A stretch of DNA of 64,000 nucleotides from Ralstonia sp. RRA (GTDB lineage Bacteria; Pseudomonadota; Gammaproteobacteria; Burkholderiales; Burkholderiaceae): NCBI RefSeq assembly GCF_037023145.1, contig NZ_CP146092.1:372001-436000 (forward strand), read 5' to 3'. The position numbers were made by a program, and so were the translations under genes. Of this stretch, positions 17,571 to 26,195 are shown piece after piece. Within the stretch, counting starts at the first letter, position 1; each line of letters opens with the position of its first letter. The notes below the pieces were generated by a model. The model did not search any database. It saw only the letters and a list, made by a program, of their open reading frames with translations, and was not told where the DNA came from.

Positions 17571-18770
17571 ATGTCGAACATCCTGCAATCCCAACTCGCC
17601 CGCCAGAACGGTGGCGGCGGCTCGCATCTGGATAGCCGCGCCATCCAGCAACTGTTCGTACGCTACAAGGTGCTGGCGCTGCTGCTGGCCGTGGCGCTCA
17701 TCTGGATCTTCTTCTACTTCCGGACCAACGGCACGTTTCTCAAGCCCAACAGCATCTCCAACCTGTTCCTGCAGATGTCGGTGACGGGCATGCTGGCCTG
17801 CGGCATGGTGTTCGTCATCATCGCCGGAGAGATCGACCTGTCGGTCGGCTCGCTGCTCGGCCTGCTCGGCGGGCTCGTCGCCATCCTCACCGTCAATCTC
17901 GGGTGGAACACGTGGCTGGCCGTGGGCACGGTGCTCGTGGTGGGCGCGGCCATTGGTGCGTTCAATGGCTTCATCACCACCAAGCTGCGCGTGCCCTCGT
18001 TTATCGTCGGGCTGGGCGGCATGCTGGCGTTCCGCGGCGTGCTGCAGTGGAGCACCGACAGCGTAACCATTGCACCAGTGCCGGATGACCTCGTCAACAT
18101 CGCGCAGAGCTTCGTGCCCGCGTGGCTGGCGTGGTCGCTGGCGGCCGTCATTGTCGCCATGTCGGTCGTGCTGACCGTGCGTCGCCGCAGCGAGCGCGCC
18201 CGCCTGCAACTCGCAGTCCCGCCAATGTGGGCTGATGGCCTCAAGCTCCTGGCGATTGCGGCGGCATCGTTCGGTTTTGTCGCCGTGCTCAACCAGGCCA
18301 ACGGCGTGCCGCTGCCTGTGCTGATCCTGCTGATCCTGCTGGCGGTGTTCTCGTACGTGGCCACGCAAACCGTGTTCGGCCGCCATGTCTACGCGGTGGG
18401 CGGCAACACGGAAGCCACGCGCCTGTCCGGCGTGAACGTGAGCCGCGTCAAGCTGCTGGTGTTCGTGCTGATGGGCCTGATGTGCGCTTTCGCGGGCATC
18501 ATCACCACGGCGCGTTCAGCCGCCGGTTCGCCGTCGGCCGGTGTGGGCGGCGAGCTGGATGCCATCTCCGCCTGCTTCATCGGCGGCACGTCGATGCGCG
18601 GCGGCTCGGGCACGGTATACGGCGCGCTGATCGGCGCACTCGTCATGGCCAGCCTCGACAACGGCATGCAGCAGATGAACGTCGACGCTTCGTGGCAGAT
18701 GATCGTCAAGGGCGTGGTGCTGGTGCTGGCGGTGTGGATTGACGTGCTGTCCGGCTCGAACCGTGGCTGA
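17571..18770 (+). CDS. xylH: D-xylose-type ABC transporter, permease
   Basis: A 399-residue inner-membrane permease with about ten to twelve hydrophobic segments. Characteristic CUT2 blocks are MVFVIIAGEIDLSVGSLLGLLGG near residue 83, FNGFITTKLRVPSFIVGLGGMLAFRG near 130, and VYAVGGNTEATRLSGVNV followed by SACFIGGTSMRGGSGTVYGALIGAL in the C-terminal half. The length matches XylH, which is longer than RbsC. Together with XylF and XylG it makes a complete importer. The transcription unit probably ends in the strong hairpins of the intergenic repeat that follows. Confidence 0.92.
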   Translation: MSNILQSQLARQNGGGGSHLDSRAIQQLFVRYKVLALLLAVALIWIFFYFRTNGTFLKPNSISNLFLQMSVTGMLACGMVFVIIAGEIDLSVGSLLGLLGGLVAILTVNLGWNTWLAVGTVLVVGAAIGAFNGFITTKLRVPSFIVGLGGMLAFRGVLQWSTDSVTIAPVPDDLVNIAQSFVPAWLAWSLAAVIVAMSVVLTVRRRSERARLQLAVPPMWADGLKLLAIAAASFGFVAVLNQANGVPLPVLILLILLAVFSYVATQTVFGRHVYAVGGNTEATRLSGVNVSRVKLLVFVLMGLMCAFAGIITTARSAAGSPSAGVGGELDAISACFIGGTSMRGGSGTVYGALIGALVMASLDNGMQQMNVDASWQMIVKGVVLVLAVWIDVLSGSNRG

Positions 18771-18834
18771 CAACACACGAACCCCAGCGCCAACACAAGC
18801 CCACTGACGGTTTGGCCGTTGACGTTCCTGCCCT

Positions 18835-19042
18835 AGATGGCGCCTTGAATTTTTGTCGGCGGGCGGAAAAAAGAAGGAGGCTTGTCTGAGCGAAGCGAGT
18901 TTGCCTCCTTCTCCGCCCGGTGACACAAATTCAAGGGGAAGTCGCCATCTCGGGCGCGCCTTTCTTTGCTTACTTTCTTTGGCAAGACAAAGAAAGTGAG
19001 TCGCCCCCGGCAGGGGGTGAAACGGGGGATGGACCACGAGGC
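18835..19042. repeat. Intergenic repeat with two hairpins (dispersed Burkholderiales-type element)
   Basis: The 310-bp space between xylH and the next gene is filled by nested inverted repeats. Outer stem: AGATGGCG (18835-18842) with CGCCATCT (18943-18950), continued by CCTTGAATTT-type arms (18843-18857 with 18922-18936, one mismatch), GGGCGG with CCGCCC, and GAAGGAGGC (18873-18881) with GCCTCCTTC (18903-18911). Second stem: CTTACTTTCTTTG (18969-18981) with CAAAGAAAGTGAG (18988-19000), six-base loop. The remaining CCCCCGGCAGGGGG is a third small stem. From general knowledge, sequences of this kind recur between genes in Ralstonia and relatives; they can end transcription or stabilise upstream mRNA. 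Confidence 0.7.
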
Positions 19043-19080
19043 CCAAGCTCCAATCAAACACACAAGCAAAATCCAACATC

Positions 19081-20007
19081 GTGGCTGACTACCAAACCCC
19101 TGCTCGCGTACTCGTCACCGGCGTAGCCGGCAACCTCGGCCGCAAAGTCGTTGAAGCGCTGGCCTCCGCCCCGTGGTGCACGTCCATCATCGGCGTCGAC
19201 TGGGTCGCCCAGAACGTCGAGTTCTCGCCGCAGGCGGCTCAGCGCTTTCAATGGGTCCAGGCGGATCTCACGCAAGCCGACGGCGCGTGGACCGACCTGC
19301 TGAACAACGTCGATGCCGTCATCCACCTGGCTGCCATCCACTCCACACCCGATGCGACGTGGGAGCAGGCATTGGCCTCTTACGGCATGACGCTCAACGT
19401 GCTGGAGGCGGCTGCCACGCGTGGCGTGCGGCGCTTCGTGTTTGCCTCGTCCAACCATGCAATGGGCGCGTATAAAGACCAACCGCTGGCCGGCACCATC
19501 GGCCCCAGCCAACTCACCGCCGAGTTGCCTCCGGCGCCCGGCACGCGCTGGAACAACGGCATCGAAGACGTCTACTCGCTCGCCTACGGTACCTCCAAAG
19601 CGATGGGCGAGCGGCTGTGCAAAGCGGTGGGTGCTGTGTCGGCAGCCGCGGGCGGCAAGCTGTCGATCGTGTCACTGCGCATCGGCTGGGCCCTGCCAGA
19701 TGAAAACGACCCGAACGACATCAACCACTCCGGCACCGCCGACACGCCCGTGCCCACCGAAGTGCCCGATGAAGCCAGCCGGATTGCGCTGCGCTGGTTC
19801 CGCAACATGTGGTTGTCGAATGCCGATCTACGGCAGTTGTTCCTTTGCTCTGTCACGGCAGACCCGGCGGGCTGGCCGGCACCGGCCATCGTGGTCAATG
19901 GCGTGTCGAACAACAGCGGCATGGATTGGGGCCTGGAAACCGGCCGCAAGCTGATCGGCTACGACCCGCAGGATGATCTGTACGCGCGGCTCCGGCAGCC
20001 CGTGTAG
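19081..20007 (+). CDS. NAD(P)-dependent sugar epimerase/dehydratase family protein, uronate-dehydrogenase-like
   Basis: A 308-residue extended short-chain dehydrogenase. It opens with the nucleotide motif VTGVAGNLGRKVVEAL and has VDAVIHLAAIH, FVFASSNHAMGAYKD and the catalytic YGTSKAMGERL (Tyr and Lys). The SSNHxMGxY stretch resembles uronate dehydrogenases, which oxidise galacturonate or glucuronate to the lactone, but the region from 155 to 215 differs. In this setting it may oxidise the sugar brought in by XylFGH; that is inference. The start is a GTG at 19081 immediately after the repeat, and no strong ribosome site is seen, so the start is less sure than the product family. Confidence 0.75.
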   Translation: MADYQTPARVLVTGVAGNLGRKVVEALASAPWCTSIIGVDWVAQNVEFSPQAAQRFQWVQADLTQADGAWTDLLNNVDAVIHLAAIHSTPDATWEQALASYGMTLNVLEAAATRGVRRFVFASSNHAMGAYKDQPLAGTIGPSQLTAELPPAPGTRWNNGIEDVYSLAYGTSKAMGERLCKAVGAVSAAAGGKLSIVSLRIGWALPDENDPNDINHSGTADTPVPTEVPDEASRIALRWFRNMWLSNADLRQLFLCSVTADPAGWPAPAIVVNGVSNNSGMDWGLETGRKLIGYDPQDDLYARLRQPV

Positions 20008-20025
20008 CCTGGCGCGCGTCGCGCT

Positions 20026-21066
20026 TCAACGCGCCGGCGGGCAGGTTGATTCGCGAATCACCAATTCGTACTGCAGATTCTCATGCACCGAGTGCGGCTT
20101 CAGCCCGGGCAGGTGCGGGCGGTGGATAGCGATGAGCTGCTCGACGGCAGCATGCGCCATTGCCTGAATCGGCTGGCGCACGGTGGTGAGCGCCGGCCAC
20201 AGCTGGCGCGACAGCGGCGTATCGTCGTAGCCGCAGATGGAGAGTTCTTCCGGCACCTTGATGCCGCGTGCCTGCGCCACACGCAGCACGCCGGCGGCCA
20301 TGTCGTCGTTGCCGGCAAAGATGGCCGTCGGGCGCGGTTCGCATGAGAGCAGCCGCTCGGCGCAGGCCACGCCAGATTCGAACGAGTGCTCGCCCTGCTC
20401 TACCAGGCGCTCATCGACAGCGATACCCGCCTGCGCCATTGCGTCGCGGTAGCCGAACACGCGCTGGTATGCCGCACCGTGGTCCGGATCGCACACCACA
20501 AAGCCGATGCGCCGATGGCCCAACCCAATCAGGTGCAATGTCATATCGCGCGCGGCGGCACGATCTTCGGTATTGACCGACAAGCCTTTGTGTTGCCGAT
20601 CCGCAGGCGCCAACCGCACGTAGTCAACGCCGGCTTCGTCCAGCGCATGCACCAGCGACGCCACATCCGACACCGGCGGCGTGAGGATCAGCCCGGCCAG
20701 CGCGCGCTGGCGCACGCTCTGGATGATCTGCTCGGCGAGGTTCGGATCGCGGTAGTTGCAGGGCGTGAGCAGCAGGCTGTAGTCGAGCGCCTGGCAGGCT
20801 TCGAGCGCGCCGTGCTGGATGTTGACGATGTAGTTGTCGGAGGGGTTGTCGTAGACCAGCGCGATGATGTCGGCGCGCTTGCTGGCTAGGCGCCGGGCGG
20901 CGGGATTGGGCCGGTAGTCGAGTGCCTGCATCGCCTCGACCACCTTGGCGCGCGTCTTCTCGCTGATGTTGGGCTCGTGGTTCAACACGCGCGAGACGGT
21001 CTTGATCGACACGCCCGCATGCGCGGCAACATCATCGACGGTGACGGCTCCAGCGCTCCGTTTCAT
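20026..21066 (-). CDS. LacI-family transcriptional repressor
   Basis: A 346-residue regulator. Residues about 8-60 form the LacI headpiece (VTVDDVAAHAGVSIKTVSRVLNHEPNISEKTRAKVVEAMQALDYRPNPAARRLASKR), including the hinge helix. The rest is a periplasmic-binding-like sugar domain with SLLLTPCNYRD, GLILTPPVSD, HRRIGFV, AIFAGNDDMAAGVLR and CGYDDTPLSRQLWPALTTVRQP. It faces the upstream genes and closes the xyl cluster. The paired palindromes before oprB match what this family binds, so it probably represses the operon until the sugar is present. ATG 21066 is preferred to a TTG seven codons upstream. Confidence 0.9.
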   Translation of the reverse strand: MKRSAGAVTVDDVAAHAGVSIKTVSRVLNHEPNISEKTRAKVVEAMQALDYRPNPAARRLASKRADIIALVYDNPSDNYIVNIQHGALEACQALDYSLLLTPCNYRDPNLAEQIIQSVRQRALAGLILTPPVSDVASLVHALDEAGVDYVRLAPADRQHKGLSVNTEDRAAARDMTLHLIGLGHRRIGFVVCDPDHGAAYQRVFGYRDAMAQAGIAVDERLVEQGEHSFESGVACAERLLSCEPRPTAIFAGNDDMAAGVLRVAQARGIKVPEELSICGYDDTPLSRQLWPALTTVRQPIQAMAHAAVEQLIAIHRPHLPGLKPHSVHENLQYELVIRESTCPPAR

Positions 21067-21188
21067 GGTCTGGCGGGGGTCGGGCAAATGGGGGTCTCGA
21101 ACACGAGACGGGCGCTGCTAACGCGCCCGTCGTACGTTCGATTTTACCGCCAACCCTCGCGCAGCGCGGGGAGAAAATCAACGTGGGC

Positions 21189-22079
21189 TCAAGCCTGGAC
21201 GCGCGATTGCCCGATCGGCAGACGGACGATGCCCTGCGCCAGACTCACGCCCAGCAGCACAAGCCCGCCGCCGATCCAGTGATAGCCGTGCACGGTCTCG
21301 CCCAGCATCACCGCCGCCATGGCTGCGGTGAAGACAGGCATCAGGTTCATCAAGATCGCCGTACGCTCGGCGCCGATGCGCTTCAAGCCCAGCATCCACA
21401 GATACGACGCGACAATCGACGAGGCAATGCCCGCAAACACCACGAGCCCGATGCCCTGGCGCGGAATCGCCAGACTCTGCGCGGTGAAGGCCAGCGGCAC
21501 CAGAAACACGACGGCAATCAGCACCTGAACGTACAGATTGAGCCATTGCCCGAACGGCAGCGCCCAGCGTCGGTACAGGATGTTGTACAGCGCGTACGAC
21601 GTTGCACCGATGAGGATCAGCACGTCGCCGCGATTGACGCCGCCGTCGAGGAACGTAGCCGGATGCCCGCGGCCAAGCAGATACAGCACGCCCAGCAACG
21701 ACACCACGACGCCCGTCACCGCCTGCATGCCCACGGGCTGGCGAAACGCCGCAACGTTGAGGATCAGCCCCAGCATCGGGATCAACGCGCCGATCACGCC
21801 CATGTTGGTGGCGCTCGTGCTATGCGCGGCGTAGTAGGCCAGGCACTGGTACATCACCATGCCCAGCAGCGCGAGCACGGCAAAGCGCGGCAGTTGCGCC
21901 GCCACGTCAGCACGTTGGCGCCATAGCGGCCGCACGCAGAATGGCGTAAGCACGCACGCCGCCAGCAGCCAGCGGTAGAGCGAGATGGCCGCCGGATCCA
22001 GCACACCGGCGGCGGCCTTGGAAACGATGGTGTTGGCGGCCCAAATCAACACCGCCAGCAGGGGATACAGCACAGGCAC
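21189..22079 (-). CDS. EamA/DMT-superfamily permease
   Basis: A 296-residue inner-membrane protein with ten predicted helices arranged as two EamA repeats. Blocks include LAVLIWAANTIVSKAAAGVLDPAAISLYRWLLAA in repeat one, and GATSYALYNILYRRW with AERTAILMNLMPVFTAAMAAVMLGETVHGYHWIGGGLVLLGVSLAQ in repeat two. Such proteins export amino acids or other metabolites. The GTG at 22079 is chosen because CGGAGG lies five bases upstream and hydrophobic sequence starts right after it; the longer frame would run through the promoter palindrome. Divergent from an AraC-type regulator that probably controls it. Confidence 0.85.
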   Translation of the reverse strand: MPVLYPLLAVLIWAANTIVSKAAAGVLDPAAISLYRWLLAACVLTPFCVRPLWRQRADVAAQLPRFAVLALLGMVMYQCLAYYAAHSTSATNMGVIGALIPMLGLILNVAAFRQPVGMQAVTGVVVSLLGVLYLLGRGHPATFLDGGVNRGDVLILIGATSYALYNILYRRWALPFGQWLNLYVQVLIAVVFLVPLAFTAQSLAIPRQGIGLVVFAGIASSIVASYLWMLGLKRIGAERTAILMNLMPVFTAAMAAVMLGETVHGYHWIGGGLVLLGVSLAQGIVRLPIGQSRVQA

Positions 22080-22118
22080 GATGGCCTCCGTTATCAGACG
22101 ATGGCCGAAGTGTAGTGA

Positions 22119-22152
22119 TGTCTGGTTCGGAACATATAATTCAAACCAGACA
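22119..22152. promoter_or_regulatory. Inverted-repeat operator around a TATAAT box, eamA/araC divergent region
   Basis: Perfect 9-bp arms TGTCTGGTT (22119-22127) and AACCAGACA (22144-22152) flank a 16-bp spacer that contains TATAAT. A protein bound to both arms would cover the -10 element of the rightward gene. It lies between two divergent genes, so it may control both. Confidence 0.7.
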
Positions 22153-22186
22153 ATCTGACGCATCGAAAGCGACAAAGCGCGCCAAC

Positions 22187-22981
22187 ATGTACACCGCCTC
22201 CGCCTACCGCGAAGCCGACCTGCGCGTGCCGAAGGGCGTGCCGTTCTACTTCCGGTACAACCACTTCGAGCCCGAAACCGCCGTCGAGCCGCATACGCAC
22301 CCGTGGGGCCAGCTCTGCCGGATCAGCCTCGGCCTGATGGAGGCGACCGTGGAAGCCCACAAGCTGACGGCGCCGGCGGAATACCTGATCTGGGTGCCGG
22401 CCAACGTGCCGCATTCCGCGTCGATCCGGCAGGCGACGGATTTCATCTCGGTGTACGTGGCGGAGTCCCTGGCCGAGCGCCTGCCCGCAACGGGCTGCCT
22501 GATTGCGCAAACGCCGCTGGTGCGCGCGCTGTTTGAGGACTTTGCCGCGCGCCGCGTGTCGGTCATGCAGGACGCATGGGACTTGCGCCAGTTCGAGTTG
22601 ATGCTCGAACTGCTCACCCGCGCCGAGCACACCGACAGCTATCTGCCCGACAGCCAGGACCGCCAGATCGAGCCCATCCTCCAGGCCATCCGGCTGGACC
22701 CCGCCGACAACACCACCCTGCAAGCCTGGGCAGAGCGCGTGCACAGCACCGAGCGCACGCTCGCACGCCGCTTTCAGGCCGAACTCGGCATGAGCTTCGT
22801 GCAATGGCGCAACCGCGTGCGCCTGCTGCGTGCGCTGGTGTGGCTGAAGGAAGACCACTCGGTGCAGGACATTGCCCTGGCGCTCGGTTACGGAACGCCC
22901 TCGGCGTTTATCGCAATGTTCCGCAAGCAGGTCGGGTTCTCGCCGGAGCGTTACCGGCGGCAGATGTGCGGCGAGACCTAG
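22187..22981 (+). CDS. AraC-family transcriptional regulator with cupin sensor domain
   Basis: A 264-residue regulator. The N-terminal cupin (PFYFRYNHFEPETAVEPHTHPWGQLCRISLG, residues about 18-80) carries the HTHPWGQL metal/ligand motif common in this group. The C-terminal double helix-turn-helix begins near 175 with LQAWAERVHSTERTLARRFQAELGMSFVQWRNRVRLLRAL and ends DIALALGYGTPSAFIAMFRKQVGFSPERYRRQ. ATG 22187 is chosen because further upstream starts would place coding sequence over the operator. It is divergent from the EamA exporter, a common regulator/efflux pairing. Confidence 0.85.
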   Translation: MYTASAYREADLRVPKGVPFYFRYNHFEPETAVEPHTHPWGQLCRISLGLMEATVEAHKLTAPAEYLIWVPANVPHSASIRQATDFISVYVAESLAERLPATGCLIAQTPLVRALFEDFAARRVSVMQDAWDLRQFELMLELLTRAEHTDSYLPDSQDRQIEPILQAIRLDPADNTTLQAWAERVHSTERTLARRFQAELGMSFVQWRNRVRLLRALVWLKEDHSVQDIALALGYGTPSAFIAMFRKQVGFSPERYRRQMCGET

Positions 22982-23021
22982 GGTCTCAACAAACCCTGGC
23001 CCCACCGCATAGCCCACCACA

Positions 23022-23792
23022 TCAAGCCACCGAGTACCCGCCATCCGCCACGAGCGCGTGGCCCGACACAAAGCTCGCATCATCCGAGGCGAGGAAGGCC
23101 ACGATCGTCGCCATCTCCTGCGCGCTGCCGACGCGGCCCGCTGGCGTGTTGGCGGCAAAGTCGTACATCGCCTCGGCCGACGGCCAGATGCCGCGATGGT
23201 GGAACGGCGTCTCGATCAAGCCCGGCGCCAGCGCGTTGACGCGGATGCCACGGCGGAACCATTCGATCGACGCGGTCTTCGTCATGCCGATCACCGCGTG
23301 CTTGGTACCGATGTACAAGCCCGCGTTCTCAAAGCCGATCACGCCGCCCATCGATGCGTTGTTGATGATGCTGCCCGAGCCTTGGCGGAGCATCACCTCG
23401 GCCTCGTACTTCATCGAATGGAAAACGCCGCGCACATTGGGATCGAACACCTTGTCGTAGGTAGCATCGGTCTGCTCGGTGAGCGGTGCGAACACGCCCT
23501 CGGTGCCTGCGTTATTGAAAGCGATGTCCAGGCGCCCGTACGTGCTGACGGTGAAGTCGACCATCTTGCGGATGTCGTCTTCGCGCGTGACGTCGGCTTC
23601 GATGGCGGCCGCTTCGCCACCTTGCGCGCGGATCGTCTGCACCAGCGCATCGAGCTCTGCCTTGCGCCGTGCAGCCACGACCACCTTGGCACCGCGCTTG
23701 GCCAGTTCGATGGCTGAAGCGTGCCCGATACCCGAGCTGGCACCCGTCACGAGGGCGATCTTGTCCTTCAGTTGTTGCGTTGCTGCGTTCAT
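23022..23792 (-). CDS. Short-chain dehydrogenase/reductase (SDR, classical)
   Basis: A 256-residue classical SDR. The cofactor loop is TGASSGIG at residues 16-23 and the AARR after strand two suggests NADP(H). NNAG occurs near residue 92. The catalytic triad is visible as Ser in INNASMGG and Tyr/Lys in YIGTKHAVIGM. The C-terminal GHALVADGGYSVA is the standard closing block. Members reduce or oxidise ketones, sugars or fatty-acid derivatives; no substrate can be named. An AAGGAG site precedes the ATG at 23792. It is divergent from a LysR regulator that likely activates or represses it. Confidence 0.88.
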   Translation of the reverse strand: MNAATQQLKDKIALVTGASSGIGHASAIELAKRGAKVVVAARRKAELDALVQTIRAQGGEAAAIEADVTREDDIRKMVDFTVSTYGRLDIAFNNAGTEGVFAPLTEQTDATYDKVFDPNVRGVFHSMKYEAEVMLRQGSGSIINNASMGGVIGFENAGLYIGTKHAVIGMTKTASIEWFRRGIRVNALAPGLIETPFHHRGIWPSAEAMYDFAANTPAGRVGSAQEMATIVAFLASDDASFVSGHALVADGGYSVA

Positions 23793-23919
23793 GTTCGGCT
23801 CCTTGCCGTAAATGGAAAAATCTGGCGTCCGGCGGTTAGGTGGTGCTCGGTACAACCAGGCTTGGAGCCAAGTATGGGTAAGCCGACGCGGCAAATAAAT
23901 GGAATAATCCGGCAAACAA

Positions 23920-23938
23920 AATTCCCATTTCTGGAATT
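23920..23938. promoter_or_regulatory. AATTCC-N7-GGAATT dyad in the SDR/LysR intergenic region
   Basis: Six-base arms at 23920-23925 and 23933-23938, 12 bp before the LysR start codon and in an AT-rich patch. The site has the T-N11-A form of LysR-type boxes, and its position fits autoregulation and control of the divergent SDR gene. A related GGAAT lies at 23901-23905. Confidence 0.5.
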
Positions 23939-23950
23939 CAAGGGGTTGCC

Positions 23951-24850
23951 ATGCAAGACCGGCTTGAACTGCTGCGCATCTTCACTGCGGCCGCCAGCGC
24001 GACGACGTTTCGAGAGGCCGCTGCGCGGCTTGGCGTATCACCGCAGGCCGTCACGCGGGCGGTGCGCGAGTTGGAGGACACGCTAGGCGAAACGCTCTTC
24101 CACCGCAACACGCGCAGCGTGCAGATCACGCGCTACGGGCAGCATCTCGCCGCACAGGCGCAGACCGCGCTGCAGACCGTCGAAGGCCTGTTCGATGCCT
24201 CCTCGGCCAAGGCGGCAGAGACGGGCGGCATCGTGCGTGTCACGGCGCCTTCGCACGTGGGGCGCACCTATGTCATGCCCGTGCTGACGGCGCTGATGCA
24301 ACAACACCCGGGCCTGGTCGCAGACCTTCGGCTGTCGGACACCCCTTCCGCTGTGGTGGATGAGCAGATCGACGTGGGCGTGCGCGTCGGCTTCATCGGT
24401 GACAACCGCTTCGTGGCGCGCTCGATCGGCACCGTGCCGCTGTGGGTGGTGGGCGCACCCGCGCTGCTCGCCCGTGTGGGCGAACCCAAGACGCCCGACG
24501 CACTGCTGGCGCTGCCAGTCACCACGCTCATCAACCGCGCGGATGGCCGTGCCTGGCCGTGGGCCTTCCGTAGTGACACCCAGATCCAGCCCCGCCGCAC
24601 GGCCTTCGTGACCGATGACCCGGAGACCGAGGTGCAAGCCGCCTGCGCGGGCCTGGGCTTCACGCAAACCTCCGAGTACCTGCTGCGCCCGCACGTCGAG
24701 CGCGGCGAACTGGTGCGCGTGCTGCGGCGGTTCGAGCCTCCTTCATGGACGCTTCACGTCTATCGCCCGCAGCGGGGGCCAGTACCAACGCGCGTGCGGG
24801 TGGTGTTCGATGCGCTGGTCGCGCACCTGAAGGTGCTCTGCCGTACGTGA
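23951..24850 (+). CDS. LysR-family transcriptional regulator
   Basis: A 299-residue protein. Residues about 3-62 form the LysR winged helix (LELLRIFTAAASATTFREAAARLGVSPQAVTRAVRELEDTLGETLFHRNTRSVQITRYG), and the rest is a two-lobed effector domain (GIVRVTAPSHVGRTYVMPVLTALMQQHPGLVADLRLSD). The GxVRVxAP/short-hinge pattern is typical of the CrgA/DmlR branch found beside SDR and quinone-type reductases. Divergent from the SDR gene with 158 bp between the start codons. Confidence 0.9.
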   Translation: MQDRLELLRIFTAAASATTFREAAARLGVSPQAVTRAVRELEDTLGETLFHRNTRSVQITRYGQHLAAQAQTALQTVEGLFDASSAKAAETGGIVRVTAPSHVGRTYVMPVLTALMQQHPGLVADLRLSDTPSAVVDEQIDVGVRVGFIGDNRFVARSIGTVPLWVVGAPALLARVGEPKTPDALLALPVTTLINRADGRAWPWAFRSDTQIQPRRTAFVTDDPETEVQAACAGLGFTQTSEYLLRPHVERGELVRVLRRFEPPSWTLHVYRPQRGPVPTRVRVVFDALVAHLKVLCRT

Positions 24851-24924
24851 AAGCGGGCAACGTGGCTGCCCCTCTGCCCAAACGCTGCAGCACAATGGCG
24901 TGTCGACCGCCTCGAGGCAAACCC

Positions 24925-25728
24925 GTGCAAACGCAGATGGCGCGCCCGCATCCCGCACTGCGCCCTTACATCGACCGCTACTGGAGTTGGGAAGCCACGC
25001 CGGGCGAGCGCATTGCACTACCACGACTACTGCCCGGCACTGGCGCCGAAGTGTTCCTGCATCACCGCCTGCCATTTCGTAGCGAGAGCGGAGCCGCGCT
25101 GCCCGCCGCCCACATGCTGAGCGTACGGCTGCAGCCGTATGCGCTGGCATCAACCCATGACATCGGCTTCACGGCGATACGGATTCGCGCGGGTCGATGG
25201 GGGGCGTTGGTCCGCGAATCCATCGGCCGGTTGCTGGATACGCAGGCGCCGATCGACGCACTGTGGGGTCGCGAAGCACTCCATTGGCACGAGCAGGTGG
25301 CGCAGGCCGCCGATTTCTCGCAGCGCGTTGCGTTGATCGATGCGTTCCTGCTGGCACGGTTGGCACCCGCACACGCCGATGCCCAGGTGACGGCAGCGGT
25401 TGCCGCGCTCTATGCCGCGCCACACGCCACCTCCATCGATGCGCTCGCCGCACGCTTGCACCTCGGCCGGCGGCAACTAGAGCGTCGCTTCCTGGCGGTA
25501 GAAGGCTTGCCGGCGGTCGCATTCCGGCGGCTGGTACGGTTCCAGCACACCGTACGCGCCTTGCATCTGCAACCGCAATCGCCGTTGCTCGACACTGCGC
25601 TCGCGCACGGCTACTACGATCAACCGCAGTTCAATCGCGAGTTTCGATCGCTCACTGGGCAATCGCCATTGCGCTATCGACAAGATGCGCAATCGAAGAC
25701 GCATTTCTACAAGACCTCGCTCGCCTGA
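24925..25728 (+). CDS. AraC-family transcriptional regulator
   Basis: About 267 residues. The N-terminal part opens PALRPYIDRYWSWEATPGERIALPRLLPGTGAEVFLHH, a cupin-like sensor of the DUF6597/AraC type, and the C-terminal part has a single recognisable AraC helix-turn-helix pair, IDALAARLHLGRRQLERRFLAVEGLPAVAFRRLVRFQHTVRAL and then DTALAHGYYDQPQFNREFRSLTGQSPLRYRQ. A GTG at 24925 has a GAGG site seven bases upstream; ATG 24895 and ATG 24937 are alternatives, and the frame remains open back to 24745. The following ABM gene is 43 bp away in the same direction and may be its target. Confidence 0.8.
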   Translation: MQTQMARPHPALRPYIDRYWSWEATPGERIALPRLLPGTGAEVFLHHRLPFRSESGAALPAAHMLSVRLQPYALASTHDIGFTAIRIRAGRWGALVRESIGRLLDTQAPIDALWGREALHWHEQVAQAADFSQRVALIDAFLLARLAPAHADAQVTAAVAALYAAPHATSIDALAARLHLGRRQLERRFLAVEGLPAVAFRRLVRFQHTVRALHLQPQSPLLDTALAHGYYDQPQFNREFRSLTGQSPLRYRQDAQSKTHFYKTSLA

Positions 25729-25771
25729 CCAGGAAAGATGGCAACCCATCTTCCTAGTTCTGAGGTGAAGC

Positions 25772-26089
25772 ATGTATCTGCTGATCGTTCGACTGCGGGC
25801 GCGGCCCGAAACCGTTGATGCGCTCTGCGGGCAGCTCTCGACGCTGGTGGCACTGGCGCGCGAGGAGCCCGGCACGCTGGCGTATTCCTTTTATCGCGCG
25901 CACGAAGAGTCGGACGTATTTCTCCTGCACGAGGTGTATCGGGACCGGGCTGCGTGGGAGGCGCACATGACCTCCGAACCCGTGCAGCGCGCGCTGGCGA
26001 CGTTCGACACGCTGCTCACAGCACCTCCAGAAATCACCAGCGGAACGCTGATGGAAGCGCATGGATTGACGCTGGGCAGAACAGTATAG
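25772..26089 (+). CDS. Antibiotic-biosynthesis-monooxygenase (ABM) domain protein, YgiN-like
   Basis: A 105-residue single-domain protein with the dimeric alpha/beta fold of the ABM/quinol-monooxygenase group: MYLLIVRLRARPETVDAL, then EEPGTLAYSFYRAHEESDVFLLHEVYRDRAAWEAHMTSEPVQRAL. The conserved ExxExx...W..H arrangement (HEVYRDRAAWEAH) is clear. Such proteins oxidise quinols or polyketides without cofactors, or serve in stress responses. Ribosome site AGGTGA precedes the ATG. It follows the AraC-type regulator by 43 bp and may be cotranscribed. Confidence 0.82.
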   Translation: MYLLIVRLRARPETVDALCGQLSTLVALAREEPGTLAYSFYRAHEESDVFLLHEVYRDRAAWEAHMTSEPVQRALATFDTLLTAPPEITSGTLMEAHGLTLGRTV

Positions 26090-26195
26090 GTGACCCGCGC
26101 GAACTGAAAACAATTGTGGGAAGCGCCGCCACATAACCGTTTCCGGGCAGCGACATCCCTTAGAATCAAGCGCGTTGCAGATTTGGAAGCCCCCC

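Noticed and set aside
18873..18911. Hairpin between xylH and the next gene taken as a small RNA
   Set aside because: It is part of a larger nested repeat and no promoter is evident; I left it as a repeat.
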